64,000 bases of DNA from Panacagrimonas sp963975245 (GTDB lineage Bacteria; Pseudomonadota; Gammaproteobacteria; Nevskiales; Nevskiaceae). The stretch is from NCBI GenBank assembly GCA_963975245.1, contig CAXBFJ010000003.1, positions 62,001-126,000 of the forward strand, given 5' to 3'. The notes under the pieces are model-generated. The model was not told where the DNA came from, did no database searches, and was given only the letters and a program-made list of their open reading frames with translations. The position numbers were made by a program, and so were the translations under genes. Positions 15,989 through 25,198 of the stretch are shown in pieces (position 1 is the stretch's first letter; the number at the start of each line of letters is the position of its first letter).

Positions 15989-17743
15989 ATGAGGCAAATA
16001 TTTTCTCCGCGATTCCTGATTCCAATTTGCCTTGCGGCAGCTTGCTGCGCGCTCACCTCCAACGCTGCGCTTGCACAGACCGCCATCTCTGCAGAACGAG
16101 TCAATTCCGTGCTGAACCTGGACCGGCAACTCTTTGAGCTGGAGTCTGCTCAAACGCCGGACAAATATCCCCTGAATGTTTTTATCGGCAGCGAGCGCAA
16201 TGAGCTGCGTCTGCGCAAGGTTCGCGTGCGCATTGATGAGCTTCATTCGCGGGAATACGAATACGCGCAATCCGAGTGGCAGGCCATTGCCAATGGCGCA
16301 GTGCACCCGGCCTGGTCTGGGCGAGTTGCAGCCGGGAATCATCGTCTGCGCGTCGAGGTCTACGCGCGTGCATTGGATGCCGACCCCAACGATCCGCGAG
16401 CGGTTGAGTGGATCGACCAGACCATTACCATCGGCGACGAAGAAAGCCTCGAAATTACGCTGGTACAGAAACGCTTCGGCGGCGCCGAGATCAACGTGAA
16501 GTCCTGGCCGGGTTCGGTGCGCGCTGCCAATCACCCCTGGCTGCGTGCAGCACAGTACTGGCTCTGGTCGGATCGCCCTTACCTTGCGGCCAGAATCCTT
16601 TCCAGGCAGCGCAGCGCCGGCAAGGCCTTACCTGCTGAGTACAGCGCGCTCGCGCAACAGAGTGTTCAGCAGTTCGTGGGCGCCCAATCGCTCGCAGATA
16701 GTTCTGCACTTCTGGAACGCGCCCGCATGCTTGAGAGCGCGACGGCACAGCTTCAGACCGGTAATGCCGCTGCCTTGCTCGCGCTCGCCGATCAGGAGGC
16801 AAAATCAGAGCCCTTGTGGGTCGTGCGCGACAACGCAAACCTTCTGTTGGGTTATCACTTCCTGCGCGGCGGACAGGTCAAGCAAGCGCGCGAAGCCCTG
16901 GGCAAGGTTCGCAGCCCGGGACCGCACGCCCATGAAGCCATGCTCGGCTACGGCTGGACGTTTCTGCTCGATGAACTGGCGCCCGATGCATGGGCTTCAT
17001 CTGCAGACACATCACATCCGAACTTTGTCCTGGCTGCCGCACAGGCGAGCGCTTCCGACTCCGGACAACTGGACGATGAAGACCGCGAAGACGCGCTGCG
17101 CAGCGCCCTGGTGCCGTGGACCGAACTGATCGGTGCTGATGTGCTGGACATTGCCGCACAGGAAGGCGCACTGGCTGTCGCATGGGCACTGGATGAACTC
17201 GACACCGGCGAGCAGGCCCACACCTACTATGAGCGCTCTGCCGCGCAACTGGCCGGCGCGCGCGGTCTGCTGTCACAGGCCATGGAACACGTTGCCAGTG
17301 GACACGCCGCGAAGGCCTTTGCTGATGGCCTGAATGATGAAAGCAGCGGCTGGAAAGCCTGGCTGTCCGACCTGCCCTATGCCAGCGACACGCGCTATCT
17401 CAAGGCATTGCTCAAGTCCCCAAATTTCGTAGATCAGCTGGATGACTTCAGGGCCGCTCAACTGCTAGCGGACGAACTCGCGGCCTGTGAGAAGCGCGCC
17501 CTGGACCTGCCACAGGGCACGACTGCAGACACGCTGGTGCGACAGGTGGCGCAGGCACGCAAGGGTCATGAGCCGCAGCTGTTCAGCACACGAACCCTGA
17601 TGGAACGCACAGCTCTGGATTTGCTACGCGATACCAAGGCGCGCATTGAGCGCTATCTGGCTTATGCACATTTCGCAATGGCGCGTCACTACGACAGTGA
17701 GCCCGAACCCGAATTCGAGATCATCAAAGGAGACGCATCTTGA
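15989..17743 (+). CDS. Exported TPR-like protein, function unknown
   Basis: A 584-residue protein with a signal peptide (hydrophobic 10-28, cleavage after ALAQ). No known catalytic motif is visible. The first part (about 40-170) looks beta-rich, with an NVFIGSERNELRLRKV segment; the rest is alanine-rich helix pairs typical of TPR-like solenoids. First gene of a five-gene, tightly overlapping operon of exported proteins; its stop overlaps the next start. I preferred ATG 15989, with GGATGG upstream, over ATG 15977. It may be a scaffold of an envelope machine. Confidence 0.75.
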   Translation: MRQIFSPRFLIPICLAAACCALTSNAALAQTAISAERVNSVLNLDRQLFELESAQTPDKYPLNVFIGSERNELRLRKVRVRIDELHSREYEYAQSEWQAIANGAVHPAWSGRVAAGNHRLRVEVYARALDADPNDPRAVEWIDQTITIGDEESLEITLVQKRFGGAEINVKSWPGSVRAANHPWLRAAQYWLWSDRPYLAARILSRQRSAGKALPAEYSALAQQSVQQFVGAQSLADSSALLERARMLESATAQLQTGNAAALLALADQEAKSEPLWVVRDNANLLLGYHFLRGGQVKQAREALGKVRSPGPHAHEAMLGYGWTFLLDELAPDAWASSADTSHPNFVLAAAQASASDSGQLDDEDREDALRSALVPWTELIGADVLDIAAQEGALAVAWALDELDTGEQAHTYYERSAAQLAGARGLLSQAMEHVASGHAAKAFADGLNDESSGWKAWLSDLPYASDTRYLKALLKSPNFVDQLDDFRAAQLLADELAACEKRALDLPQGTTADTLVRQVAQARKGHEPQLFSTRTLMERTALDLLRDTKARIERYLAYAHFAMARHYDSEPEPEFEIIKGDAS

Positions 17744-20604
17744 ACGCGCGCCACAAGGTTTGGGCCCTCGCGGTGTTGCTGAGTTGCAGCAGTGCGCAGG
17801 CCGCGTTCTGGGATACGCCGCCATCAACTGTGAGCAGCACTGCAAGCAGCAACCGGCTCAAGGAGAACGGTTATCTTCGCGTCCGCACCAGCAGCATCCT
17901 GAAAGTTGAACCGGGCGACCCGGTTCCAGCCGATGCACGCGCGGCCATCGCAGAGTATGACCGCATGCTCTCCCTGCCAATGGATGCCATTGCACCGGAA
18001 ATGCGTGCCGAGGCGCTGCGGCGGGCCGCAGACCTGCGCGTACAGATTGCCGATGCTGACGCGGCCAAGGGCGAGGGCTTTCACGTCAAGGAAGTGCGGC
18101 GCGCCGTCGCCGGATACAACCGCGTCTTGCAGGATTACCCGGGTCACGCCAACAATGATCGGGTGCTGTATCAGCTCGCACGCGCGCATCAGCTGATCAA
18201 CGAGTTTGACCCGGCGGTCGATGCGCTGATGCAGATCGCCCTGAATCACCCGGGGTCTGTCCGCGCTGCCGATGCCAGTTTCCGTGCAGCGGAAATGCTG
18301 TTTGCCAAGCAACGCTATGCAGAAGCACAGCCGGCTTATGAAGCGCTTCTGGCTCATGGCAACAGCACGCCCTACTTCGAGCTGGCCCAGTACAAATACG
18401 CCTGGTCCCTGTACAAGCAATCACAGTTCGAACGCGCAGCCGAAGTGTTCCTAGGCCTGCTCGATCAGGACCTGCCCGAAGGCACGCTGGAAGATGCCGC
18501 TCAAGCCTTGGCCGCTGTGGAAGCGCACAAGTCAGAGCGTGCCAGTGAATCCCTTCGAATCACCGCACTGTGCTTCGCCGCACTGGGTGGCGGACCTGCC
18601 TTGAGCGAGTATTTTGCCGCCCAGCCCAAGCCCTCAAGGATGGAAACCCTGGTCTACTCGGCGCTGGGCGACGCCTTGATAGAAAAGCAGCGCTATACCG
18701 ACGCGGCAGGTACCTACCTGGCATTTGTTGAACGCCACCCCGATCATCGCCGCGCACCCGCGTTTTCGGAATCTGCGATCACCGCCTATCAGCGTGGTGG
18801 GTTCTCTGAGCTTGCTACCGCTCAGATCGAGGGCTACGCGATCAAGTACGAGCCGAGTGCCAGCTACTGGACGAACCGCGAAGCAGACGCCCAGGTACTG
18901 GCGAAGGTTCGCAGCTATCAGGACGATCTGGGCCGTCTTTTCCAGGTCATGGGACAAAATGCCAGCGACCCTGCACAGCGTCGGCAGGCCTATCTCAAGG
19001 CTGCCCAGTGGTATGAGCGCAGCCTTGCGCAATTCCCGGACGACAAGCGAACCGCGCAAACGAGTCTGCTCCTGGCCGATGCCTGGCTGGAAGCCGGTGA
19101 GCTGGAAAAATCAGCGCAGCAGTACGAACGCACGGCCTACGATCTTCCAAGCCATGCGGGATCGCCAGTCGCGGCACTGGGTGCGGTACAAACCTGGCAG
19201 CGCCTCACCCGGCAATTGCCAGCGCAAGAGCAGGCCACCCCGCGACGCGCCTCCATTGCCGCCAGCCAGAAACTGGGCGAGACGTTTCCGGATCATCCGC
19301 AGCGTTCACAGGTGCTGATGACGGCTGCTGAAGATCTTTATCTTCTCGGTGACCTGGACGAAGCTGTCACCACTGCTGAACGGGTTCTGGCTTCTGATCC
19401 AAAGCCAGCCCTGCAGCTCGGCGCCCTGGGCATCATTGCCGATACGCGCTTTGCGGCGAATCGCTACGAGGAAGCTGAAGCCGCCTACGCCAGAATGTTG
19501 AAACTGCCAGCGGCTTCTGGGGAAGAACGCGGCAAGTTGTTCGATCAAATGGCGGCCAGTGTCTACAAACAGGGCGAGACGGCCCGCGAGACCGGCGACT
19601 TGCGCAGTGCTGCGCAACACTTCCAGCGTGTTGCGAGCGTCGCACCGGGTGCAGCCATTCGCGATACCGCTGACTTTGATGCGGCTTCCGCGCTCTACGA
19701 ACTTGAAGACTGGCCTGCTGCGGTCACAGCTCTGGAGCGCTTTACCAAGCGCTATCCGGACCATCGTCTGCTTGCTGATGCTGACAAGAAGCTCGGACGC
19801 GCCTATCAGGAAAACAAGATGCCGGACCGCGCCGCCCAAACCTTCGAACGCATTGCCAGGCGCGACACAGAGAATGCGGATACCCGCCGCGTCGCCTCGT
19901 GGACTGCGGCGGAACTGTATGACGAAGCGGGTCAGTACGGGCGGAGCCTGCAGGCATGGAGCCACTACGTGAGCCACTACCCTTCGCCGCTGGATGAAGC
20001 CATGCAGGCACGCTTGCGGCTGGCACAGATTAATTCGGAGAAGCTCAAGGACAGCACAGCACATCGTCATTGGCTGACCGCGATGATTGAGGCCGATCGC
20101 GCAGCGGGCAGCAGCAACACGCAGCTGTCACGCCGTGCGGCAGCCGAATCCAGTCTGGAGCTGGGCCGAATGGATGCGGTCAAGGCAAAAGCCGTCATTC
20201 TCAAATCGCCGCTGGCCTCATCACTGGCCGCGCGCAAGGCGCTGACGGAATCCTCCATTCGTGCATTTGAGTACGCATCAAAGTTTGATTTTGCAGACAT
20301 CACCAGTGCTGCCACGTTCGAGCTTGCCGCGGTCTACTGGGAATTCAGTCGCGCCTTGCTGGCTTCCGAGCCGCCGCAGGATCTCGCTGGCGAGGCCGCC
20401 CAGCAATATGTGCTGCTGCTGGAAGAACAGGCTTATCCCTTCGAGGAGAAAGCCATTACGGCGCATGAAATCAATCTTGGGCGCGTGCGCAACGGAACCT
20501 GGAACACACATATCGGAATGAGCGTCGATGAGCTCGGACGCCTGTCGCCGGCGCAGTACGCCAAGAAGGAACGCCGCGAGGATCTCTATGAACAACTGGA
20601 CTAA
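17740..20604 (+). CDS. Large exported TPR protein
   Basis: A 954-residue periplasmic protein with a signal peptide (cleavage after SSAQA near 23) and many tetratricopeptide-type helix pairs between about 110 and 900 (for example YNRVLQDYPGHANNDRVLYQLARAH and YEALLAHGN...YKYAWSLYKQSQFERAAEVF, each read with gaps). Large TPR proteins of this style occur beside ExbB/ExbD- or Agl-type envelope motors in other Proteobacteria, but no motor gene is in this window. The start is TTG 17740, preceded by AAAGGAG at 7-nt spacing and overlapping the upstream stop. Confidence 0.8.
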   Translation: MNARHKVWALAVLLSCSSAQAAFWDTPPSTVSSTASSNRLKENGYLRVRTSSILKVEPGDPVPADARAAIAEYDRMLSLPMDAIAPEMRAEALRRAADLRVQIADADAAKGEGFHVKEVRRAVAGYNRVLQDYPGHANNDRVLYQLARAHQLINEFDPAVDALMQIALNHPGSVRAADASFRAAEMLFAKQRYAEAQPAYEALLAHGNSTPYFELAQYKYAWSLYKQSQFERAAEVFLGLLDQDLPEGTLEDAAQALAAVEAHKSERASESLRITALCFAALGGGPALSEYFAAQPKPSRMETLVYSALGDALIEKQRYTDAAGTYLAFVERHPDHRRAPAFSESAITAYQRGGFSELATAQIEGYAIKYEPSASYWTNREADAQVLAKVRSYQDDLGRLFQVMGQNASDPAQRRQAYLKAAQWYERSLAQFPDDKRTAQTSLLLADAWLEAGELEKSAQQYERTAYDLPSHAGSPVAALGAVQTWQRLTRQLPAQEQATPRRASIAASQKLGETFPDHPQRSQVLMTAAEDLYLLGDLDEAVTTAERVLASDPKPALQLGALGIIADTRFAANRYEEAEAAYARMLKLPAASGEERGKLFDQMAASVYKQGETARETGDLRSAAQHFQRVASVAPGAAIRDTADFDAASALYELEDWPAAVTALERFTKRYPDHRLLADADKKLGRAYQENKMPDRAAQTFERIARRDTENADTRRVASWTAAELYDEAGQYGRSLQAWSHYVSHYPSPLDEAMQARLRLAQINSEKLKDSTAHRHWLTAMIEADRAAGSSNTQLSRRAAAESSLELGRMDAVKAKAVILKSPLASSLAARKALTESSIRAFEYASKFDFADITSAATFELAAVYWEFSRALLASEPPQDLAGEAAQQYVLLLEEQAYPFEEKAITAHEINLGRVRNGTWNTHIGMSVDELGRLSPAQYAKKERREDLYEQLD

Positions 20605-21271
20605 TACGATGCCCCGCCGATCTGGCCTATACGCCTTGCTGGCCAGTCTGGTGTTGACCGCTTGCGCGCCCGGTCCGTCGCGTCGCCCCGGCAGCACGCC
20701 CCAGCCTGCGCCGACGGTTCAGCCATCTGCCGCTCAGCCAAGTACCGAGAATGCTGATGTCGCCGCTCCGCTTGCAGAACGCTTCGCGGCTGCTCTGGAA
20801 CTCATGAAGTCGCGCCAATACGAATCTGCCCGCGACGCCCTGTTGGCTCTGAGCACAGAGTTTCCGAAATTGTCCGGGCCCAAAACCGACCTGGGCATCG
20901 TCTACGCCCAACTCGATCAGCCGGGCAAGGCACTGGAGCAGCTCAAGAGCGCTGTCTCACTCAAACCCGACAATGCCATCGCATGGAACTGGATTGGAAT
21001 TTTGCAACGAGAGGCCGGCCAATACGGCGCTGCAGAGCAGGCATACCAGAAAGCCCTGCAAGCCCGCCCGGACTATGCCGACGCGCAATTCAATCTGGCC
21101 ATCCTCTATGACCTGGCGATGAATAAACCACTCAAGGCGCTGCAGGCCTATCAAGGCTTTCAGAAGCTGACACGGGAAGAAGACCTGATCGTCTCCGCCT
21201 GGATCCGAAAGATCGAATCCGGACTTGAACAAAGCAGTACCACCACTCACCTTGCAGAGGTTTCTCCATGA
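20588..21271 (+). CDS. TPR lipoprotein
   Basis: A 227-residue lipoprotein: hydrophobic segment then lipobox LTAC, a Pro/Ser-rich linker (about 30-60), then three or four TPR units (ESARDALLALSTEFP, ALEQLKSAVSLKPDNAIAW, AEQAYQKALQARPDYADAQFNLAILYD). I chose ATG 20588, which has GAGGA 5 nt upstream and overlaps the previous gene by 17 bp; ATG 20609 lacks a ribosome site. Probably anchors the TPR complex to a membrane. Confidence 0.82.
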   Translation: MNNWTNTMPRRSGLYALLASLVLTACAPGPSRRPGSTPQPAPTVQPSAAQPSTENADVAAPLAERFAAALELMKSRQYESARDALLALSTEFPKLSGPKTDLGIVYAQLDQPGKALEQLKSAVSLKPDNAIAWNWIGILQREAGQYGAAEQAYQKALQARPDYADAQFNLAILYDLAMNKPLKALQAYQGFQKLTREEDLIVSAWIRKIESGLEQSSTTTHLAEVSP

Positions 21272-21576
21272 AAAAATTGATTGTTGCCACCGCTCTGATG
21301 CTGCCATTGACCATCGCTGCAGAATCAAAACCCGAGGCTGCTGAGGCAGCGGCGGATCTTCAGCAGATGGGGATCACGGTCATGGGTGACCAGGATGCTC
21401 CACTCGGACTTTTTCTTGCGCCGTGGAAAGAAGAGACACGTGCAGATGTATTGCAGGCGCCTGGCGTGCATGACCAGCCTGCCACGGCTTTACGGGCCGA
21501 AGGCTATGCGCGAGCCACTCAATACTATGCCGTGGGACGGGCCTATCGCAGCGAGCGCCTGATGCGAAACCACTAG
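21268..21576 (+). CDS. Small exported protein of unknown function
   Basis: A 102-residue protein with a signal peptide (MKKLIVATALMLPLTIAA) and a mature part of about 84 residues rich in Ala, Glu and Gln. The segment QQMGITVMGDQDAPLGLFLAPWKEE may be a small fold, but I recognise no family. The start overlaps the TPR lipoprotein stop (ATGA), so it is part of the same operon. A good ribosome site, GAGG, lies inside the previous gene. Confidence 0.72.
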   Translation: MKKLIVATALMLPLTIAAESKPEAAEAAADLQQMGITVMGDQDAPLGLFLAPWKEETRADVLQAPGVHDQPATALRAEGYARATQYYAVGRAYRSERLMRNH

Positions 21577-21695
21577 CCCGCTGATTCGACACAGGCATGC
21601 CATCAACCGCTCGGGGCCGCTTGCAGCCCCGGGCAGATGGCCGGCCTCCCAAGACCTCGCACACATTTCATGTTGCCGCCCTATTGAGAACAATT

Positions 21696-22025
21696 ATGAA
21701 CGGACGTCACCCCAGATTGATCTTCTTCAGCCTTTGCGCTTCTCTGCTGCCCTTGCCTGCCGCGGCCACCGAAATTCTGGGCTGCGCCAGCGATGATCGC
21801 TTCGCCGTAACACCGAGCGACAAACTGCGGTGCGAAGGCCGCAACGGCGAGCTCTCAAGCACCTTGCTCGACCTGTATGCGGCAGGCTGGCGCCTGATTG
21901 ACACGGAGTTCTACGACAAGGATCGTCAGGTCTTTTATTTAGAGAACGAGGCTGCACCCACCACGGATTGGGCTGTGTCAGAGCCGCTGGCCGACGCACC
22001 CGCCAGCACAACAGAAGAAGAATAG
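21696..22025 (+). CDS. Small exported protein of unknown function, last gene of the TPR operon
   Basis: A 109-residue protein with a signal peptide (RLIFFSLCASLLPLPAAA). The mature part begins EILGCASDDRFAV and has a second Cys (LRC), so it may form a disulfide; the GWRLIDTEFYDKDRQVFYLE segment looks like a compact alpha/beta unit. No family recognised. I chose ATG 21696 because it gives a clean signal peptide; a longer reading adds 33 residues without sense. It ends 30 bp from the convergent apbE gene, with a 6-bp hairpin at 22048-22067 between the two operons. Confidence 0.6.
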   Translation: MNGRHPRLIFFSLCASLLPLPAAATEILGCASDDRFAVTPSDKLRCEGRNGELSSTLLDLYAAGWRLIDTEFYDKDRQVFYLENEAAPTTDWAVSEPLADAPASTTEEE

Positions 22026-22055
22026 GTAACGCGGATTGCAGGGGCGTCGTCAGCT

Positions 22056-23054
22056 TCAAACCTGACGTACGCGAAAGCTCCCCTGCAATCGAACGCGCTT
22101 CTTCATGGCAGCAGTCATTTCGATGCTGCCATCCTCCAGCACAACCAGGACCTGGCTCAGGCCCAGCTTGCGGGCCAGGCCGAGCCACTGCCCAGGGCCT
22201 GCGACATATAGCGCCGCCCCACCTGCCTCAGCGAGGAATCCATCGCGATGTACGACCGTCACCGAGCGGATACCTTGTGCGGGCATTCCGCTCAAGGGTT
22301 CCAGCAGGTGCGAGTAACGGCGTCCCTCGTGGAAGAAAAAGCGTTGATCATCGCCGTGCGTATTGACTGACTCGTCCTTTGCCGAGATGGTTCCAAGCAG
22401 CTCTGGCTGAGCAGGATCCGAGTCCGGCATGCGAATGCCAATGCGCCATGCACGAGAACCCCGTGATCCGCGCACGGCGAGATTGCCACCGGCATCAATG
22501 ACCGCATCTTCAAAGCCACACAGCGCCAGCTGATCCAGCGCCTCGTCAACAATCCAGCCTTTCGCAATGCCGCCAAAATCCCAGGCAACATCCGCGGCCG
22601 GACCGTAATGCGCCCCACCATCGTAAGCAGGCGCCTCACGAATCGCCGCACACAACTGGGCAATTCTTTCCTGATCGGGCGGCGCTTGCGGATTGGCCGC
22701 CAGGTCATGAAAACCCCACAGTTGCACCAGCTTCGCAATGCGCGGCTCGTACAGGCCATTGGTCACCTGTCGAATGGCCCATGCTCTGGCGAACAGGGTT
22801 CGCATCTGTGGAGGTACCTCAGCCGTTTCGCCGCGTGCCAGACTGGCATTGATCAGCGAAAGCTTGCCGCCACTCCAGGGCCACCAATCATCGCCAAAGG
22901 CCTGAAGATTTTCTTCGATGTCTGCAATGACGCGGACGGCGTCCTCGCGCGTCCGCCCCTGATGGGGCAGAACCACATTCACCGACACCTCTGTCCCCAT
23001 CGCAAAGAAGGACAGTTTGACTTGTGGTGGTGATCGTTTAAGCCAGGATTTCAT
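22056..23054 (-). CDS. ApbE-family FMN transferase
   Basis: A 332-residue flavin transferase that should link FMN from FAD to a Thr/Ser of the FMN-carrier protein encoded at 24436-24999. Motifs: FAMGTEVSV near the start, WDFGGIAKGWIVDEA, DAGGNLAVRGS, and SHLLEPLSGMPAQ. In most ApbE proteins the C-terminal metal motif is ADALATAL-like; here it reads AEAGGAAL, so the usual Asp and Thr are Glu and Ala. No signal peptide or lipobox is visible from ATG 23054 (18 residues before MGTE) or from an upstream TTG at 23156, so the enzyme may be cytoplasmic. Last gene of the operon. Confidence 0.85.
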   Translation of the reverse strand: MKSWLKRSPPQVKLSFFAMGTEVSVNVVLPHQGRTREDAVRVIADIEENLQAFGDDWWPWSGGKLSLINASLARGETAEVPPQMRTLFARAWAIRQVTNGLYEPRIAKLVQLWGFHDLAANPQAPPDQERIAQLCAAIREAPAYDGGAHYGPAADVAWDFGGIAKGWIVDEALDQLALCGFEDAVIDAGGNLAVRGSRGSRAWRIGIRMPDSDPAQPELLGTISAKDESVNTHGDDQRFFFHEGRRYSHLLEPLSGMPAQGIRSVTVVHRDGFLAEAGGAALYVAGPGQWLGLARKLGLSQVLVVLEDGSIEMTAAMKKRVRLQGSFRVRQV

Positions 23055-23189
23055 GTATTGGGGCAGATCCCTCGCAAGATACGAGGCGAAAACCGATAGA
23101 AACTCGGAACAGATCGCATCCGTATCCAACGGCGCGAGCACACCTGAGCCGATCAAAGCATCTTCAATGCCAGATGCGGGCGTTGATCG

Positions 23190-23221
23190 AAAACGGGCGC
23201 ACGCCCAATAGCGTGCGCCCG
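23190..23221 (-). terminator. Strong hairpin between the EF-hand gene and apbE (partial terminator or attenuator)
   Basis: A perfect 11-bp stem, CGGGCGCACGC with its complement, around a 6-nt loop. On the minus strand it is followed by only four T. It probably lowers or processes the mRNA before apbE rather than stopping all transcription. Confidence 0.55.
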
Positions 23222-23249
23222 AATTTGGAGACGTCAGTGGGAGCGAATA

Positions 23250-23510
23250 TCAGGGGAAGTAATACTCGTCCTTGCACAATTTGCCGTCGCCATTGGCATC
23301 GCGGGTGGCAAAACGCTTGTCCAGCTGCCCACCGGGTGTCACCTCGGACTTGGACAAACAGCCGTCTTCGTCCTTGTCCACCCCCGGTGCACTGATATGC
23401 GAGACGTCATCCGGTTTGAGAAAGACGTTATCCAACTGTGCTGATGCGCTGCCAGCGCTCAGCAACAGGCCGGAGGCCGTGCACATTGTGATAAGGATTC
23501 TGCTGTTCAT
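23250..23510 (-). CDS. Small exported EF-hand protein
   Basis: An 86-residue protein with a signal peptide (cleavage after ASA near 23) and two EF-hand loops, DKDEDGCLSKSE and DANGDGKLCKDE, both with the expected acidic ligands and glycine at loop position 6. Each loop carries a Cys, so a disulfide between them is possible in the periplasm. It may bind Ca2+ and organise the PepSY/FMN proteins of the same operon. ATG 23510 has AGGAGG just upstream. Confidence 0.82.
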   Translation of the reverse strand: MNSRILITMCTASGLLLSAGSASAQLDNVFLKPDDVSHISAPGVDKDEDGCLSKSEVTPGGQLDKRFATRDANGDGKLCKDEYYFP

Positions 23511-23578
23511 AAAACCTCCTGGGTCCAGAAAAAGATTGAATTTGCTTCAACGTCAAAACAACGAGATGGACCGTCCGA

Positions 23579-24430
23579 TCACAATCGCCGGCCGGTTCTC
23601 CACCACATCCAGATGCCGCTAATGGCAAGCAGGATCGCCAGCACACCAATGGTGTTGATGACGTACACCCCACCACGCCCGAAGATGGCGCCACTGTGCG
23701 CATCCACCAGTACATGTTCGAGCGTGACAAAAGGCTTGGACAGCGGCAGCAGCCGCTCCCTTTCGGCCTCCGGCAAGGCAGCTTCGCCTGACCAATTCAC
23801 GCCAGTTGGATCAACTGGCGTCCAACTCAATCCCGCATCGCGGGTGATATAAGCATCCAGGTCCTGCACAACAACGGAGCCCGGGGCATCCGGCATACTT
23901 CCGATGCGGCGCACCGCGGAAACCGGGAGAATCGGCGGATGCATGTCATCGAACCGCTCGCCTGATTCAGTCACCACAGCCACCGAAGCCGGTGTAGCGA
24001 TGAACAGCAAGGATTGACCATCGGTCTGGCTGGCAACCATGCCTACCGGAGTCTGGATCGGTGGAACCAGCACCTGCGCATCCAGCGCCGTACCTCCCGG
24101 GGTCACAGCCAACCACTTGCTTCCTGACAGGAAACCCTTCTGCGGTGGTTGCGGTTCCAGGCCGTACAGCGACATGACCCAGCTCCAGTAGACCTTGTCC
24201 GTGTCATAGCCCCAACTGGGACTTTGATTGATGAGAATGCCGCTTAGGCCCAACCACCCCATGAAGAGGAAGGCGACCAGACCGGCGCGCTTGTGCCAGT
24301 TTCGAAGCAGGATGGTCAGGTTGAACTTGCGCCGCATGGCCACGGGGCGCGAGCCTGTAGCTGCTGATGGTGGCGTCGTCTGCAAGACTTTTTCCTCTGA
24401 CGATCCGAAGCTGACCGGGTTATCTCCCAT
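23579..24430 (-). CDS. PepSY-like inner-membrane protein
   Basis: A 283-residue protein with a cytoplasmic N-tail, one membrane helix near 45-65 (just after LRNWHKRAG), a periplasmic domain of about 185 residues, and a second helix near 255-275 followed by WWRTGRRL. This matches short PepSY-associated membrane proteins that often neighbour FMN-binding proteins and ApbE and are thought to move electrons across the membrane. His in NWHKR and in DAHSGAIFGRGG could bind haem or metal. It starts 5 bp after the FMN-carrier stop. Confidence 0.78.
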   Translation of the reverse strand: MGDNPVSFGSSEEKVLQTTPPSAATGSRPVAMRRKFNLTILLRNWHKRAGLVAFLFMGWLGLSGILINQSPSWGYDTDKVYWSWVMSLYGLEPQPPQKGFLSGSKWLAVTPGGTALDAQVLVPPIQTPVGMVASQTDGQSLLFIATPASVAVVTESGERFDDMHPPILPVSAVRRIGSMPDAPGSVVVQDLDAYITRDAGLSWTPVDPTGVNWSGEAALPEAERERLLPLSKPFVTLEHVLVDAHSGAIFGRGGVYVINTIGVLAILLAISGIWMWWRTGRRL

Positions 24431-24435
24431 TGGAA

Positions 24436-24999
24436 TCAGGCCGCCATCTTGTCCAGCATCAGCGCTGTACGCGCCATCCGCTGCATCATCTTGACCGAGT
24501 AGGTTGCCCCGCTGATGTTATCCACGCTGGTGCTGAGCCCCCCTCCCGCGATCTTCGCGCCAACCAGCTGTTGGAGGAACGACGGCTGACCGACCTGCTC
24601 GCCGCGGGATTCGCGATAGATCAAGACTTTTGCTCGCGCGATAACCTCATCCTTGACCACGAAACCGCAGGTAGTTGGCGCATAGCCCTCTTTGCCTAAC
24701 TCATCGAAGATCCAAGCCGTCTTTCCTTCGGCACGCCAGTAGCGCATCCGTTGAGGCAAAGGCTGAATCATGCTGGGTATCGGGCCGCTTACCGCCATGG
24801 CCTTGGGCGCCGGCACATTGCCGCCAAAGACCTCCGCCAGAAATACTTCCGGCTTGATATTGAATTTGTAGAACTGTTCCAGACCGCCGTTCAGGTCGGT
24901 CGCCTTGCCCGGCAGCGCAAACGCGGCAAAGGGAAGGCTCAGTAAACCTCTAACTAGACTTCGGCGACTCAGCATTTTTTTTGAGTTTGGCTGGTTCAT
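24436..24999 (-). CDS. FMN-binding-domain electron carrier, probable Tat substrate
   Basis: A 187-residue exported protein. The N-terminus has a twin-arginine motif (SRRSLVRG) before a hydrophobic stretch ending ALPGKA, so export in folded form via Tat is likely. The C-terminal half is an FMN-binding domain with the flavinylation motif DNISGATYS, whose Thr takes FMN from ApbE. The pairing with an ApbE that lacks a signal peptide suggests flavinylation in the cytoplasm before export. ATG 24999 has AGGAG at 7-nt spacing. It should pass electrons to or from the PepSY protein. Confidence 0.88.
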   Translation of the reverse strand: MNQPNSKKMLSRRSLVRGLLSLPFAAFALPGKATDLNGGLEQFYKFNIKPEVFLAEVFGGNVPAPKAMAVSGPIPSMIQPLPQRMRYWRAEGKTAWIFDELGKEGYAPTTCGFVVKDEVIARAKVLIYRESRGEQVGQPSFLQQLVGAKIAGGGLSTSVDNISGATYSVKMMQRMARTALMLDKMAA

Positions 25000-25198
25000 T
25001 GTGCTGCTCCTGATGTTTCTAATGGCTTGAGGGTGCGTCTGTGATGAAGGACCCAGCTGGGAAGTGGATGCACCAAGACACTTGCTCGGTAAGCCCTTCC
25101 GTCCTGATCCGGTGTATCAGGGCCTACATTCCCAGCCTGGACAGGACTGCCTGAGAGGGTGGCGCCCCAGAACGGACCGCCACCCTCGATGCAGCCTG

